This document shows positions 10,415 through 20,260 of a stretch of DNA of 64,000 nt, in pieces. Source of the DNA: Ichthyophis bannanicus (Eukaryota; Chordata; Amphibia; Gymnophiona; Ichthyophiidae); contig CM066031.1 in the NCBI GenBank assembly GCA_033557465.1, positions 1,228,383,312 through 1,228,447,311 on the forward strand. Direction: 5' to 3'. Within the stretch, counting starts at the first letter, position 1, and the number at the start of each line of letters is the position of its first letter. The notes beneath the pieces are model-generated. The model made no database searches, was not told the DNA's origin, and saw nothing but the letters and a program-made list of their open reading frames with translations. A program made the position numbers and the translations under genes.

Positions 10415-10547
10415 TTGTGCGCCGTGCACTTGAGCGCAGTTTAGTAAACATACCTCCAAGTGACTGCCTGATTTGTAACATCTCTGGTTTTTGTTTTTTT
10501 TAAATACTGGGCATACAGACTCCTTTTTTCCTATAAAACACGACTTC

Positions 10548-10967
10548 GGGCCCTTTGATTAAAGTGCATTGGATTTTTCACTTCGCGTTTAGCACAAAAA
10601 CTAATGTGAGCTAAGTGCATATTCTCCTCAGTAACTGTCAGGGGTGTGACTGGCATGTTCCTGACACGTTAACAAGCAGACGCATACCCTAATGTGTGGC
10701 ACAATTTACACAGGTGCAGAAGAGGTAAGTGCACCTGCACTAACCGCAGTTATTTCCCGTATGCGCGCCCTGTGCTAACTGTAATGTATTCACCATGCTC
10801 GCTCCCACCCCTAACTCACCCATTTGGCACCTAATGCATGATTTGCAGTGCAAAAATTGGCACGCAGTAACATCATCCCCTTTTGGTAACTGTTTCCTCA
10901 GACAAGAACGTAGTTAGCACACGCGAATTCGCATGATAACTGCGTCACACACTTTAGTAAAGGGGCC
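10548..10967. mobile_element. MITE with GGCCC...ACTAAAGTG ends
   Basis: The left end GGGCCCTTTGATTAAAGTG and the right end CACTTTAGTAAAGGGGCC are inverted repeats with a few mismatches. The 420-bp interior is non-coding and rich in 'gcac' words. TIRs of this kind are common in amphibian MITEs and have a loose likeness to the Harbinger ends here (…TTTACTAAA). The target duplication is unclear. Confidence 0.65.
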
Positions 10968-11694
10968 TCTTTATTTCAGCAATGAAAGTCTGCTTTTGTT
11001 CAGTTAAGCATAATGCTGCAATAATTACGTCCCAATCCTTTTGACTGTAGGCTTTGTTTGATGTTTGCAATTGTTTCCATTGCCCCCTGAAAATTGAGTG
11101 CTGAAAACCCCAAAAACATTTTAGGCATCGCAAAATTATGTATATTGAAATTGTATTATTTTCAGAAGAAAATATAGAAATGTTTATAGTGCAGAGTCTT
11201 TGCAGTTTAGATAGTTTGGTTCTATTTAATCAAATTTTTGTGTTCTTTCTAAAATTATTACATTTGTTTTTAGCTTCACATCAATATCCTAGTCTGTAGA
11301 ATAAATAGAAACAGATGACAGAGGACAATGTTGAAGGAAGAGTGCCCCAAAAATGTTTTCTTATTTGTATATCATCCTGAAATAGATCTTTTTCTGTCTT
11401 CTGTACTTTTAATACTGTCTTTTATCATCTCTTAAAATTGACTGTATTTCAGGAAACTGTCCTCTTGTTCCTTGAGCATTGTTGGTAATGGGTCCCCTTT
11501 GATATCATAGGGCATTGTTGCCAATCAAATCATGTTGTTTTGAGATTGCTTTACTTTTAGGATTTGTTTTTTTGAAACTGATATTAGTCTACATTCTTTA
11601 ATATTCTGTCTAGAAGAGATTTTGATGCCCTGTCACAATGGATCCATTTATAGCAACCGAATAAAATCAAAATAAACTGAACCATCTAACTTCT
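10968..11694. other. AT-rich sequence, no gene seen
   Basis: AT-rich DNA without a supported exon, RNA or repeat end. Confidence 0.5.
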
Positions 11695-11870
11695 CAACAT
11701 ATAGGGGTTTCCTGCATGGAGCAGTGGGTTCACCCCTAAACAAAGACATAGGGAGGGGTGGCCTGAGGGGCAGCCTGCACAGAGTGGCACCTACTCCTGC
11801 CTTCTTACTGGGCAGACTAGATGGACCATACTGGTCTTTATCTGCCGTCATTTACTATGTTACTATGATC
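11695..11870 (+). mobile_element. CR1-like LINE 3' terminal fragment
   Basis: 'gggcagactagatggaccat', then 'ggtctttatctgccgtca' and a terminal 'ctatgttactatg' match the 3' end of the longer CR1 copy in this window (about 55690-55756, 'ggtctttatctgtcgtca…ctatgtttctatg'). Only the 3' UTR is present. Confidence 0.75.
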
Positions 11871-11957
11871 CTCCCAACACCAACCCTGCTATAATAATCC
11901 TGTAAAAGTGTATGACTGAACAAGGTAGGACTGATACCTTCAAATATTAAACTTTGC

Positions 11958-12031
11958 TTTGTATGTATGTATGTGTGTATGTATGTGTATGTATGTGTGT
12001 ACGTGTATGTGTGTATGTATGTATGTGTGTG
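11958..12031. repeat. (TATG/TGTG)n microsatellite
   Basis: An uninterrupted mixture of gtat and gtgt tetranucleotides over about 74 bp. Confidence 0.9.
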
Positions 12032-12315
12032 TTCCCTCTCTCCCTGCAGGTTAGAGAATGTGGTGAGGTCTCTTTGAGTTTCTGGGTCTGTCAGGATCTA
12101 TGGTTTGCTTTGACTGCTGCTGCTCTTAGCTGCCCCTCAGAAGCTGCCCCCCTAGGCAATTGCCTGGTCTTGCCTAATGACTGAGATGGTCCTGGTGGAA
12201 CCCCACCTATGTAATATTTGCCATCATTAAGGACAATTGAAACTGGGCGTTAAAGGGAATTCTCCCATCACACTCAAACATACAAACTCCCTCTCTGAGG
12301 ATCATACTATGCCCT
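12032..12315. other. Possible hAT-type MITE end; no gene
   Basis: 'ctgcccccctaggcaattgc' and 'cttgcctaatgactgag' near 12140-12185 resemble the end of a hAT-type MITE. A left end was not identified. Confidence 0.3.
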
Positions 12316-12534
12316 ATTCTCCTTGGACAAGCAGGATGTGTCAGCCACACCTGGTGATGTCATCCGACGGCGCCATGACGGAAGTGCTCTCTAGAGCTCA
12401 GAATTTTCTGAGCATGTGTGAGGTGGTCCCACCTCCCCGGCTCGCCCCAAGCCAGGCCAGTCTTTCTTCTTCCGCCTTTGCCTCAAGATGAATTTCACTT
12501 AGCTCTCAAGAAAAACAAAGAAAAACACAGTAGA

Positions 12535-13008
12535 ATGCCCAAACCGGGTTTTAAAAAATGGCATCAATGCAACCGCAAGATGAATACAACGGACACTCAC
12601 CAGTGCTGCATCCGATGCCTCGGGGCTTCACACAAAATTAAGGACTGTTCCAGTTGCTCCCGGATATCCCCAAGAGCGAGAAAATACAGAGGGCACACTT
12701 TGAAGGACTACCTAGCCTCTTCAGAGCCCGCTTCGGCAGCAAAAGCCTCTGAACCTGCAGTTCCCAGCTCCCCGGATCGGCAGACGGCATCAGCACGGGA
12801 TGTGCCCTGCAGAGCCTCCATCCCCAGCCGTTCGAGGCAGGATGCCAAAGTTGCAGATACTGTGAATGACCTTAAAGAACATTGCACCACCCTGAAAACG
12901 CTGGCGGTGGACGGACTCAAACGCCACTCCTTGTCGCAGAAAGGGAATTACTACCACAAACCATACTCCTCCTCCAAGAGATATTATGGCTCTAATCGGA
13001 AATGGTAA
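12535..13008 (+). CDS. DIRS element 1 Gag-like protein
   Basis: Open frame of 157 aa from the Met at 12535; the frame is open further upstream, but that part overlaps the terminal repeat. Near the N-terminus 'KKWHQCNRKMNTTDTHQCC' and 'RCLGASHKIKDCSSC' give a Cys/His-rich putative zinc-binding segment. The same segment opens the gag of DIRS element 3 ('FKKCTKCGG…DTHDWCLKCLG'), so it is a family feature. The rest is Ser/Lys-rich and low complexity. It is presumed to package the element RNA. The C-terminus ends in a basic Tyr/Ser-rich stretch. No frameshift was seen within this ORF. Confidence 0.75.
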   Translation: MPKPGFKKWHQCNRKMNTTDTHQCCIRCLGASHKIKDCSSCSRISPRARKYRGHTLKDYLASSEPASAAKASEPAVPSSPDRQTASARDVPCRASIPSRSRQDAKVADTVNDLKEHCTTLKTLAVDGLKRHSLSQKGNYYHKPYSSSKRYYGSNRKW

Positions 13009-13230
13009 GTGCCTAAGTACAAGCAGCCCTACAACCCCTCCCCCTTTCTGAGGCAACAGCCGAGGGAGCGCAAACAGAAAAAGCCAAACCCTCAGCAATC
13101 CGGTAAGAACACTGCCTCCTTTTGACAACTTGACTCGGCCGGGCTCATCACTGAGAACTCCGGCAACTCTTCCAGTAGGGGGCAGCCTGTCCACGTTCCT
13201 ATATGCCTGGCAGGTGATCACCACGGACAA

Positions 13231-14690
13231 GTGGGTGCTCCAGATCATCCAATCAGGTTACTGCCTGCGCTTCTTCTCCCCACTGTGGCAATGCACACAG
13301 CCTATCAGCAAGACCCCGCCGCACCTAGCAGCGTCACTGTCGGATCTCCTGCAGCACCTCCTCGCCTCTCGGGCGATAGAGCGGGTGCCCCCCAGCGAGG
13401 TCAACACTGGATTCTACTCCCGGTACTTCCTTATTCCCAAGAAGTCCGGTGGCCTCCGCCCGATCCTGGATTTATGCAAACTAAACAACTCATCACGAAG
13501 GAGAAATTCAGGATGTACTCGCTCAACTCCATTCTACCTCTTATCAAGGCGGAGGACTGGATGGCAACACTGAATCTGCAGGACGCATACTTCCACATCC
13601 CTGTCCATGAATCACACAGGAAATTCCTGCGCTTCATAGCACTGGGGTGCCACTACCAGCACCGTGTGCTTCCCTTCGGAGTTTCCCCGGCACCCAGAAT
13701 CTTCACGAAGTGTGTAGCGGTTGCCGCATCACACCTACGCAAACAAGGCATCGCCATTTTTCCCTACCTGGATAACTTGGTACTCTTGGCACCCTCAGCC
13801 CCCGAGCTCAGGACCGCCGTGTGAGCAATGACAGAACTGCTAGACCCGTTGTGCTTCCTCCTTAACAAAGAAAAATCTCATCTGGACCCAGCCCAGAACA
13901 TAGAGTTCATCGGGGCGATAATCGACACCTGCGCTTCAAAGGCCTTCCTTCCCGAGCAGCGGATAAAGGTCACTATTTCCCTAGCCAAAAGGATGTCCAC
14001 GTCCAAACAGACCACTGCGCACTGCATCCTAGACCTCTTGGGTCACATGGCAGCGACAACCTCGGTCCTACCTCTGGCAAGACTGCACATGCGTACCCTC
14101 CAGTGGCACCTCTGGACCCACTGGAAGCAACTCTCCCAGCCTCTCACCACGTGTGTTCCCATAGAGGCCAAGGTTGTGAAGGGTCTCCGCTGGTGGACTG
14201 ACCTGGACAACCTCTCAGCGGGCAAGGATCTCCAACCGGGTGGCTACCAACTCATCCTCACCACAGATGCGTCCTCCACGGGATGGGGAGCCCACCTTCT
14301 GCACCTCAGCACACAGGGAGCCTGGTCCAGAGCAGAATAGTCCCTTCACATCAACCGGCTCGAGCTCAAGGCGGTCAGGTATGCAGTGCAGACCTTCAGG
14401 GCCCAGCTGGCCGGAAAGTCCGTCCTTGTCCAGACAGACAACCAGGTGACCATGTTCTACATCAACAAAAAAAGGGGTCACGGGGTCACGTTCCCTATGC
14501 AAAGAGGCCTTCGCAACATGGTCCCTAGCGCTAGACAGCAACTGCATCCTACAGGCGACCTACCTCCCCAGGGATCAAAACGCCTTAGCGGACAGACTGA
14601 GCAGGCAACTCCAACCCCACGAGTGGACACTTCACACGGAGGTTGCAGGCAGCATCTTCCATCATTGGGGAACTCCCCAAATTGACCTCT
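13231..14690 (+). pseudogene. DIRS element 1 RT / RNase H
   Basis: The reverse transcriptase domain reads across 13400-13920: 'LRPILDL' (in an adjacent frame), 'WMATLNLQDAYFHIPVH', 'FLRFIALG', 'YQHRVLPFGVSPAPRIFTK' and 'FPYLDNLVLLA'. The usual YLDD catalytic box here reads YLDN, which should destroy activity. RNase H follows ('ILTTDASSTGWGAH', 'NRLELKAVRYAV', 'VQTDNQVTMFYIN'). In-frame stops lie at 13822-13824 (TGA, likely from CGA) and 14338-14340 (TAG), and a frameshift lies near 14520. The domain tail 'IDLFVTEFNTKCPLFCS' is in another frame. Protein function: copies element RNA to DNA. Confidence 0.85.
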
Positions 14691-14901
14691 TCGTAACTGA
14701 ATTCAACACGAAGTGCCCACTGTTCTGCTCCCCAAACACCCATCACGCAGGAGGATGGCCTCGGATGCATTCACCGTGCCCTGGGGGGGGGGGTGCTGGC
14801 ATACACCTTCCCCCCAACCCCACTCATTGCATCAACGATATAGCGGATCATCACAAACAGGGTGCACATCATACTGATCGCCCCTACTGGCCGCGCCAGA
14901 T

Positions 14902-16145
14902 GTGGTTCTCCCTTCTGCTTCGCCTCGCCCAGGAACTGCCAATCCGGTTACCAGTGAGACCAGACCTGCTCACCCAGAACGACGGCAACACCCTGCACCC
15001 CAACCTGCAAACCCTAGCCTTGACAGCCTGGAGGATGAAAGGATGAATCTCGCCACCCTCCACCTTCCCTCGGAGGTGCAGCAGATAGTCCTGGCTGCCA
15101 GGAGACCATCCACAAGGAAATTGTACAGCCTCAAGTGGAAACGTTTCAGCTTCTGGTGTGCGGGCCACGGAGTCAACCCAGTCTCTTGCCCCGTGCCTAA
15201 GGTCCTGCAGTACCTCACCTCTCTCTTCAACCTTGGGTTAAAACCGCAATCCATCAGGGTCCACCTCGCAGCGATTGCGTCTCTACACGTGCACCGGATT
15301 GGATCAGCCACAGGTTCCCTCGTCGCTCTGCCCATCGTGATGCAGTTCATGAGAGACCTCGTGAATCTGCGGCCCAGAGTCCAGAAACCAGTACCTACGT
15401 GGGATCTCAATGTCGTTCTACAACAACTGACGCAGGAGCCCTTTGAGCCGCTTCACACGGCGGGTAGCAAATTCATGTCTTGGAAGACAGTCTTCCTAAT
15501 CACCATCACCTCAGCCAGGAGAATCAATGATCTGCAGGCACTCGTTGCCCATCCACCATACACGCAGCTCCACCATAACCGAGCATCCCTCCTGACTCAT
15601 CCAAAGTTCGTCCCTAAGGTCGCCTCCACCTTCCATGTCAACCAGTCTGTCGAACTGCCCACATTCTTTCCAGCTCCGCACTCCTCTCCGGAGGAGCAAC
15701 GGCTTCACTCACTGTATTATGTCTGAGCCCTACGCACCTACATCGACAGGACATCCTCTGTTAGGCTGGGGGCCCAGCTCTTTGTGTCATTTGACCCTAA
15801 CAGACCTGGGTGGCCCGTCACCAAGCACATTGGATATCAGACTGCATCGCTTACTGCCTCCAAAAGGTAGACGCCCTTCCAGCCAAAAGGACGGGTGCAC
15901 ACCAGTTCCGCGCTCTAGCTACCTCACTCGCCAGCCTACAGGAGATCCCGGTGAGCAACATCTGCAAAGCCACCACTTGGTCCTTGCAGCTCACCTTCCA
16001 AAAGCACTACTGCCTTGACCTCCAGGCGGAGACCGACAGCTCCTTTGGCGGAGCGGTCCTATCTGTGGCCACCGCAACTGCAGCGGTCGAGCACCGGTCC
16101 CGGGCGTCCGAATTGCTCCAACCCAATGACTCTACCCTCGGGTGA
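14902..16145 (+). pseudogene. DIRS element 1 tyrosine recombinase
   Basis: Replaces the integrase of LTR elements and recombines the circular DNA copy into the genome. Visible parts: an N-terminal core-binding-like segment ('ARRPSTRKLYSLKWKRFSFW', about 15090-15160), the first active-site Arg region 'SARRINDLQALV' (about 15512-15547), and a C-terminal block 'ICKATTWSLQLTFQKHYCLDL' (about 15960-16022) in which a Lys stands where I expect the second Arg, followed by the probable nucleophilic Tyr. A TGA at 15724-15726 (likely from CGA) and a frameshift near 15810 interrupt the frame. Confidence 0.8.
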
Positions 16146-16803
16146 ACGCTCACAGTCGGCGGCCAACCAGATTCTTCTGCCTATGACCTAGGCCATATTG
16201 ACTCGATTGCCTCTATTGCCTAGATTACACGGTGATGTTTTACACTGCTGTGTTTGCACATTTGCACTGTTACACTGTTACTATGTTTGCACGTTTGCTA
16301 TGTTTACTTTGCTATGTTTGCACATGTCTGCACTATATGTTGCTGTGTTGCACCTCACAAATAAATGCCTGGCACTCCATGCCGGTTACGACTATTCTCT
16401 GTTGCATGCCTCCCTCATCTGCCACAGTGCATCATCACATAGCTTGGGAGGCACCAGGTGTGACTGAGACATCCTGCTTGTCCAAGGAGAAAACAGGGTT
16501 ACTTACCTGTAACGGAAGTTCTCTGTGGACAGCAGGATAATTCAGCCACACGAACCCACCCACCTCCCCTGTATGAGGGTGGCCTGCGCCCAGCCTGCGC
16601 CCTAGCCAGAACGGCATAGCTAGTCACTTACTGGCCTGACTAGGGGCGGGCCAGGGAGGTGGGACCACCTCGCACATACACAGAAAATTCTGAGCTCTAG
16701 AGAGCACTTCCGTCATGGCGCCTTCAGATGACATCACCAGGTGTGGCTGACGTATCCTGCTGTCCACGGAGAACTCCCATTACAGGTAAGTAACCCTGTT
16801 TTC

Positions 16804-17395
16804 TGTGGTACTGCTGCGATAGAAAGGGTTCATTGGATAGTACCTGTCGAAGTGACTGATGTAATGAGAGTGCACTGAAATCTGTGTTAAGGCTGTTAAT
16901 GCAGATTTGTTTATTTTACTTTAGAATAGATGCAATACAGTAATGAGATGCATAGAACATAATAATTACAGTTCTGCACTAAATCCCAATAGAAAGTACA
17001 CGGACCATTGAACTATAGGTTCTCCAGTCCAGTCCCAAATGACCCAAAACACCCAAGGCGGGGAGACTCCACCCAGAAACTACACATGTCCACACTAACA
17101 CTCCCACCCACTGAGTTCCCGCCCCCATTCTAAAATATTCCCACCCACTCAGTGCTGGGCAATCCACCAGCCTTTGACTGATTTCTGTTGGCTCCCTGCT
17201 GCTAGGAACACTCTACAGTCATTTCCTCCCCGTCACTCTTGTGGCTTCTTTCCTGCTGATAATCCTCTGTGCCAGATGCTTTGATTTTTGGTGCACGTTT
17301 AATAATATTTTCCTTTTCCAAAAGGAAAATAGATGGTTAATCTAGTTACCTCTTGTGCTTTGTAATTCTAGAAGGGCTTAATAGATCATGAAAAT
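16804..17395. other. No gene seen
   Basis: Flank of DIRS element 1, mixed composition, no recognised coding or repeat structure. Confidence 0.45.
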
Positions 17396-18009
17396 AGTGG
17401 GGCCATTTTTACCTATGGGCAAAAGGGGAAGCTGCCCCGAACCCCTGCACCCAGCTGCCCTGCTGCCCATATGTGCTCAGGCACAGCCCCAAAGAGTTTA
17501 CCGGTGCAGCCAAGCCGTCTACCGTCTGCTCAGTCACCTCACTGAACTTTGCACCTCCTTCAGCATGCCAGACTGACCCCGCCTGAGTGAAGAGAATGGA
17601 ATCAGGCGTTGAAGTTGGAGTCACATGGCAAAGAGGCATGCTGTGTGCATGTGTGGGACCAGCGAAGGCATGTGCAGCCAGGGTGTCGTATGTGGTGGTA
17701 TGTGCTGGGCAGGCTAAACCAGGCAACCTCCAGGGCAAGGCTTTCACTGCAGCCTGGCAAGTCTGCTGCATCAAATGGGGCTCAGGGGATCCTGGCTGGC
17801 CAGTGATGAGCATTGCAACCATGGGGGCCCAAATAAGTATGGACAATTTAATGCTTACAGATTTAAGCTAACAGTTAATGTGGGGGGGTGGGGAGGGGGG
17901 GGGGGCTCTGCTGTGTGTGTTTGCCGGGGAAGAAGAAAAGTAAAAATTTAAGGGAGTCCATCCCCAAAGTTTGCCCAGGGCCCCATAAGGTGTTGAAGCG
18001 GCCCTAGGA
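17396..18009. mobile_element. MITE-like element with imperfect TIRs
   Basis: The left end 'tagtggggccatttttacct' then 'atgggcaaa', and the right end read inverted, 'tagggccgcttcaacacctt' then 'atggggccctgggcaaac', correspond over about 35 bp with mismatches. The interior includes a G-run (17881-17907) and no credible gene. Probably hAT-type; the class is uncertain. Confidence 0.5.
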
Positions 18010-18450
18010 GAAGATTCCTCTTTTCTAGGATATTCTAGAGTTCACTATTTCGGTCAGATTATTTTCTGTATTTCCACTCCTCATCGTTTTGTCTTACTTT
18101 CAGAGTGGTTTAACCATTATATTTCCTTCCTTTACTTTCCTTATTCCCCTCTCCTCTGGCCTAACTACAGGCCATGTATCTCCCTCCATATTACAGTGGG
18201 CCCAATTTTTCCAAGCTTCCTTTTTCCTTTTAACTACCGCTCTAATTTCTTTGGTCCACCACAGTGATCTATAATTACCTCTCATTTTAGTTCCACAGAC
18301 CTCAGCTGTGAACATGATCAGCTTCATGACTCGTATCTTGCAGATCCTGTTGATTCGGGTAGCTCTTTGCAGGCCTATGTTGTCTCTTGTAGTATTTTTA
18401 CTGTCTCTTGTTGCTAGGGAGGAGAATTTTAAAAGCCATTTCTGCACATA
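18010..18450 (-). mobile_element. LINE ORF2 fragment
   Basis: The minus-strand frame contains 'RATRINRICKIRVMKL' and 'GNYRSLWWTKEIRAVVKRKK', 'EAWKNW', a pattern typical of the linker between endonuclease and RT in vertebrate LINEs (basic, with a Trp-Trp pair). No RT motifs remain. The clade cannot be assigned. Confidence 0.55.
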
Positions 18451-18458
18451 AAGTAGTA

Positions 18459-18922
18459 CAGTCAAACCTCGGTTTTTGTATGCCCTAGTTTTCATACGAT
18501 TCGGTTTTCGTTGACTTTTTTCGTCAAGATTTTGTCCCAGTTTTTGTATATTGTCTCGATTTTCATACAGTTGAAAATGGAGTACCATCTTGTGGCTAGA
18601 AGTGGGATTTTCTTTATTTTGATTCTCTTGCTGATTGACTGTCTTCCATATGCCAACAAGAGTCTTCAATAAAGGTAAAAGTGATGTTAAATGTTCATTT
18701 ATCCATTTCATTAGTCATTTATATTTATTTCTCATTGTTTTCTGTATGTAAAAATATAGTTATTATCTATAAAATGTATTTTTTGTTAATATTTTTGGCT
18801 GTCTGGAACAGATTAATTGGATTTACATTATTTCTTATGGGAAATATTGCTTCAGTTTTCATACATTCGGATTTAGTCAGACTTTTTCGAATGGATTAAT
18901 CACATAAACCGAGGTTCCACTG
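18459..18922. mobile_element. pogo/Tigger-like MITE
   Basis: Ends CAGTCAAACCTCGGTTTTT… and …AAACCGAGGTTCCACTG are inverted repeats, flanked by TA (18457-18458 and 18923-18924), the TA duplication of Tc1/mariner/pogo transposons. The 464-bp interior is AT-rich with sub-repeats of the TIR words ('tttcatac'). No transposase. Confidence 0.88.
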
Positions 18923-19057
18923 TATTGTAGATGTGGATATAGGTTCTTATGAAATGCACATTCGGGGTGCTCAGAAATTTAGGTGCATGCAGCACTTATA
19001 TGCGTACTTTTGCCTGAATTGAGTGGAAGCATTCCTGGGGGGAGGGGATCTTGGGAG

Positions 19058-19590
19058 GGGTTTCACTTTATTTATTTATTTATGTAACAGGATTTTTATA
19101 CCACCTTCTCATACAATCAAAGTGGTTTACATAAAACTCGATAGTGTTACAGAGAACTCAATGAACAATTCAGTTAGGGATGGCATGCGGGAGGTGCCTG
19201 GAGGCAGAATTTATATACATAGCAACATATTGAGCTGGGTTAACTGTAATTCAGGTTTGAGCAGTGAGGTGGCAGGACTAGGTATTGTCTTTAAAGTGGT
19301 TGTTGAAGAGAAAGGTCTTGAGAAGTTTTCTAAGGTCCTTTAAGTCTCTGGTGGTTCTGATTTTTTCTGGCAAATTGTTCCAGATAGTGAGAGCAGCTAT
19401 GGAGAGAGCTTTCTTTGTGCTAGATTTATTTGTCTTAGTGTAGGAGCTAGGAATTGGTATTATCTCTCTGGTGTTCAGTCTCATCGGGCTACAGCTTGAG
19501 TTTGTACAAAACAGGTCTTGTAGGGCTCTGGCTGACAAGTTGTTTCTTGTCTTGAATATGGTAAGAGCGGTTTTGTATTTAGCTCTTGAG
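19058..19590 (-). mobile_element. LINE 3' end (inverted)
   Basis: The minus-strand frame 19278-19538 ends a LINE ORF2: 'ALSIAALTIWNNLPEKIR' and 'LRKLLKTFLFNNHF'. Downstream on the minus strand is the tail 'taaaccactttgattgtatg', then 'ataaataaataaa', a common LINE terminator. 5' truncated. Probably the L2/CR1 superfamily, but a different subfamily from the copies at 2750 and 63490. Confidence 0.7.
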
Positions 19591-19939
19591 GAGACTGGAA
19601 GCTAATGTAGTTGGTATAATAAAGGGGTTATGTGTTCATATTTGGGCGATCCTGTTATGATGCACAGATGGCCATATATTAGCTGGACACATTTGGGCAT
19701 GGTAAAGAACTGGTGTAAATGTAAGCACATAAATTCCATGGGGTAGTTTTCAAAATCGAAAGATGTGCATACTTTTGCAAATTCACAAGTACTCACGAGG
19801 GAAAAATATGCAGTGCTATTTATTCATGCACTCACCTATTGAATCACTACCTTAATTCTGATGTTTGATTTCCCTCCTTTTCTACATGAAAGCGTTACCA
19901 TTTCGTGATCTGTGTCTGTAACGGTATTTGCTACTAGAA
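19591..19939. other. No gene seen
   Basis: Mixed sequence between the LINE end and a hAT-like end. Confidence 0.45.
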
Positions 19940-19986
19940 CAGTGGTTCTCAACCTTTTCTCTGTAGTGACACACCTGACAGACTAT
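19940..19986 (+). mobile_element. hAT-like end, interrupted by copy B
   Basis: 'cagtggttctcaaccttttc' is a common hAT-Charlie-type terminus. Harbinger copy B inserted at 19987, and the sequence resumes at about 23557 ('tatgttcatgtgtatggcac'). The far end was not found. Confidence 0.5.
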
Positions 19987-20105
19987 GGGGTATGTTTACT
20001 AAACTGCGGTAATGTCACCTGCGTTAGGTTCCGCGGTAAAGATACAGATGCCCATATAAAGGCGTGGGCGGTGCATCGTTACAGCAAGCCGTATCAGCTA
20101 ACGCA

Positions 20106-20260
20106 CGTTACAAGGTGCCTTATAAGGCATCTTACAAGGCACATTACAAGGCGCCTTGTAAGGTGCTTTGTAAGGTGCATTATAAGGTGCCTTGTAAGGT
20201 GCATTATAAGGTGCCTTGTAAGGTGCCTCATAAGGCGCTCTATAGGGCTCTTTAGGCTAA
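20106..20260 (+). repeat. 12-bp-period GGTGCC array
   Basis: Consecutive dodecamers of the form ataaggtgcctt / gtaaggtgcatt, about 12 units, alternating almost perfectly. The words are themselves partly palindromic. Related but more degenerate runs occur at 5740-5840, 6110-6240, 6520-6720 and 24255-24410, always in the left arm just inside the terminus. They produce the odd YKVPCKVH-type translations. Confidence 0.85.

Larger units (their letters stand above)
5341..10456. mobile_element. Harbinger-family deletion derivative A (5.1 kb)
   Basis: Starts with GGGGTATGTTTACTAAA, preceded by TAA (5338-5340), and ends with the reverse complement carrying one mismatch (10440-10456), followed by CAA, a probable mutated TAA duplication. 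The left 1.6 kb matches the left arm of the giant element (23858-24800). From about 6990 to the end it matches the right arm (about 41090-44290), for example 'gcacctcggcctggtagggg' at about 7035 and 41213. All genes of the giant copy are missing. It is a non-autonomous internal-deletion copy, presumably mobilised in trans. The longer frames here (148 or 151 aa) are repeat-derived and not credible genes. Confidence 0.88.
12316..16803 (+). mobile_element. DIRS element 1 (near full length, degenerate)
   Basis: Structure typical of DIRS retrotransposons. The left terminus (12316-12445) and right terminus (about 16655-16775) are inverted repeats of about 120 bp: compare 'ctctagagctcagaattttc' at the left with 'agaaaattctgagctctaga' at the right. 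An internal complementary region at about 16468-16540 holds the complement of the left end (catcctgcttgtccaaggag) beside the complement of the right end (cagggttacttacctgtaac), which in this class templates circle closure. Between them are gag-like, RT/RNase H and tyrosine recombinase reading frames. Several stops and frameshifts and a changed RT active site make this copy inactive. A polyadenylation-like AATAAA lies near 16362. Confidence 0.92.
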
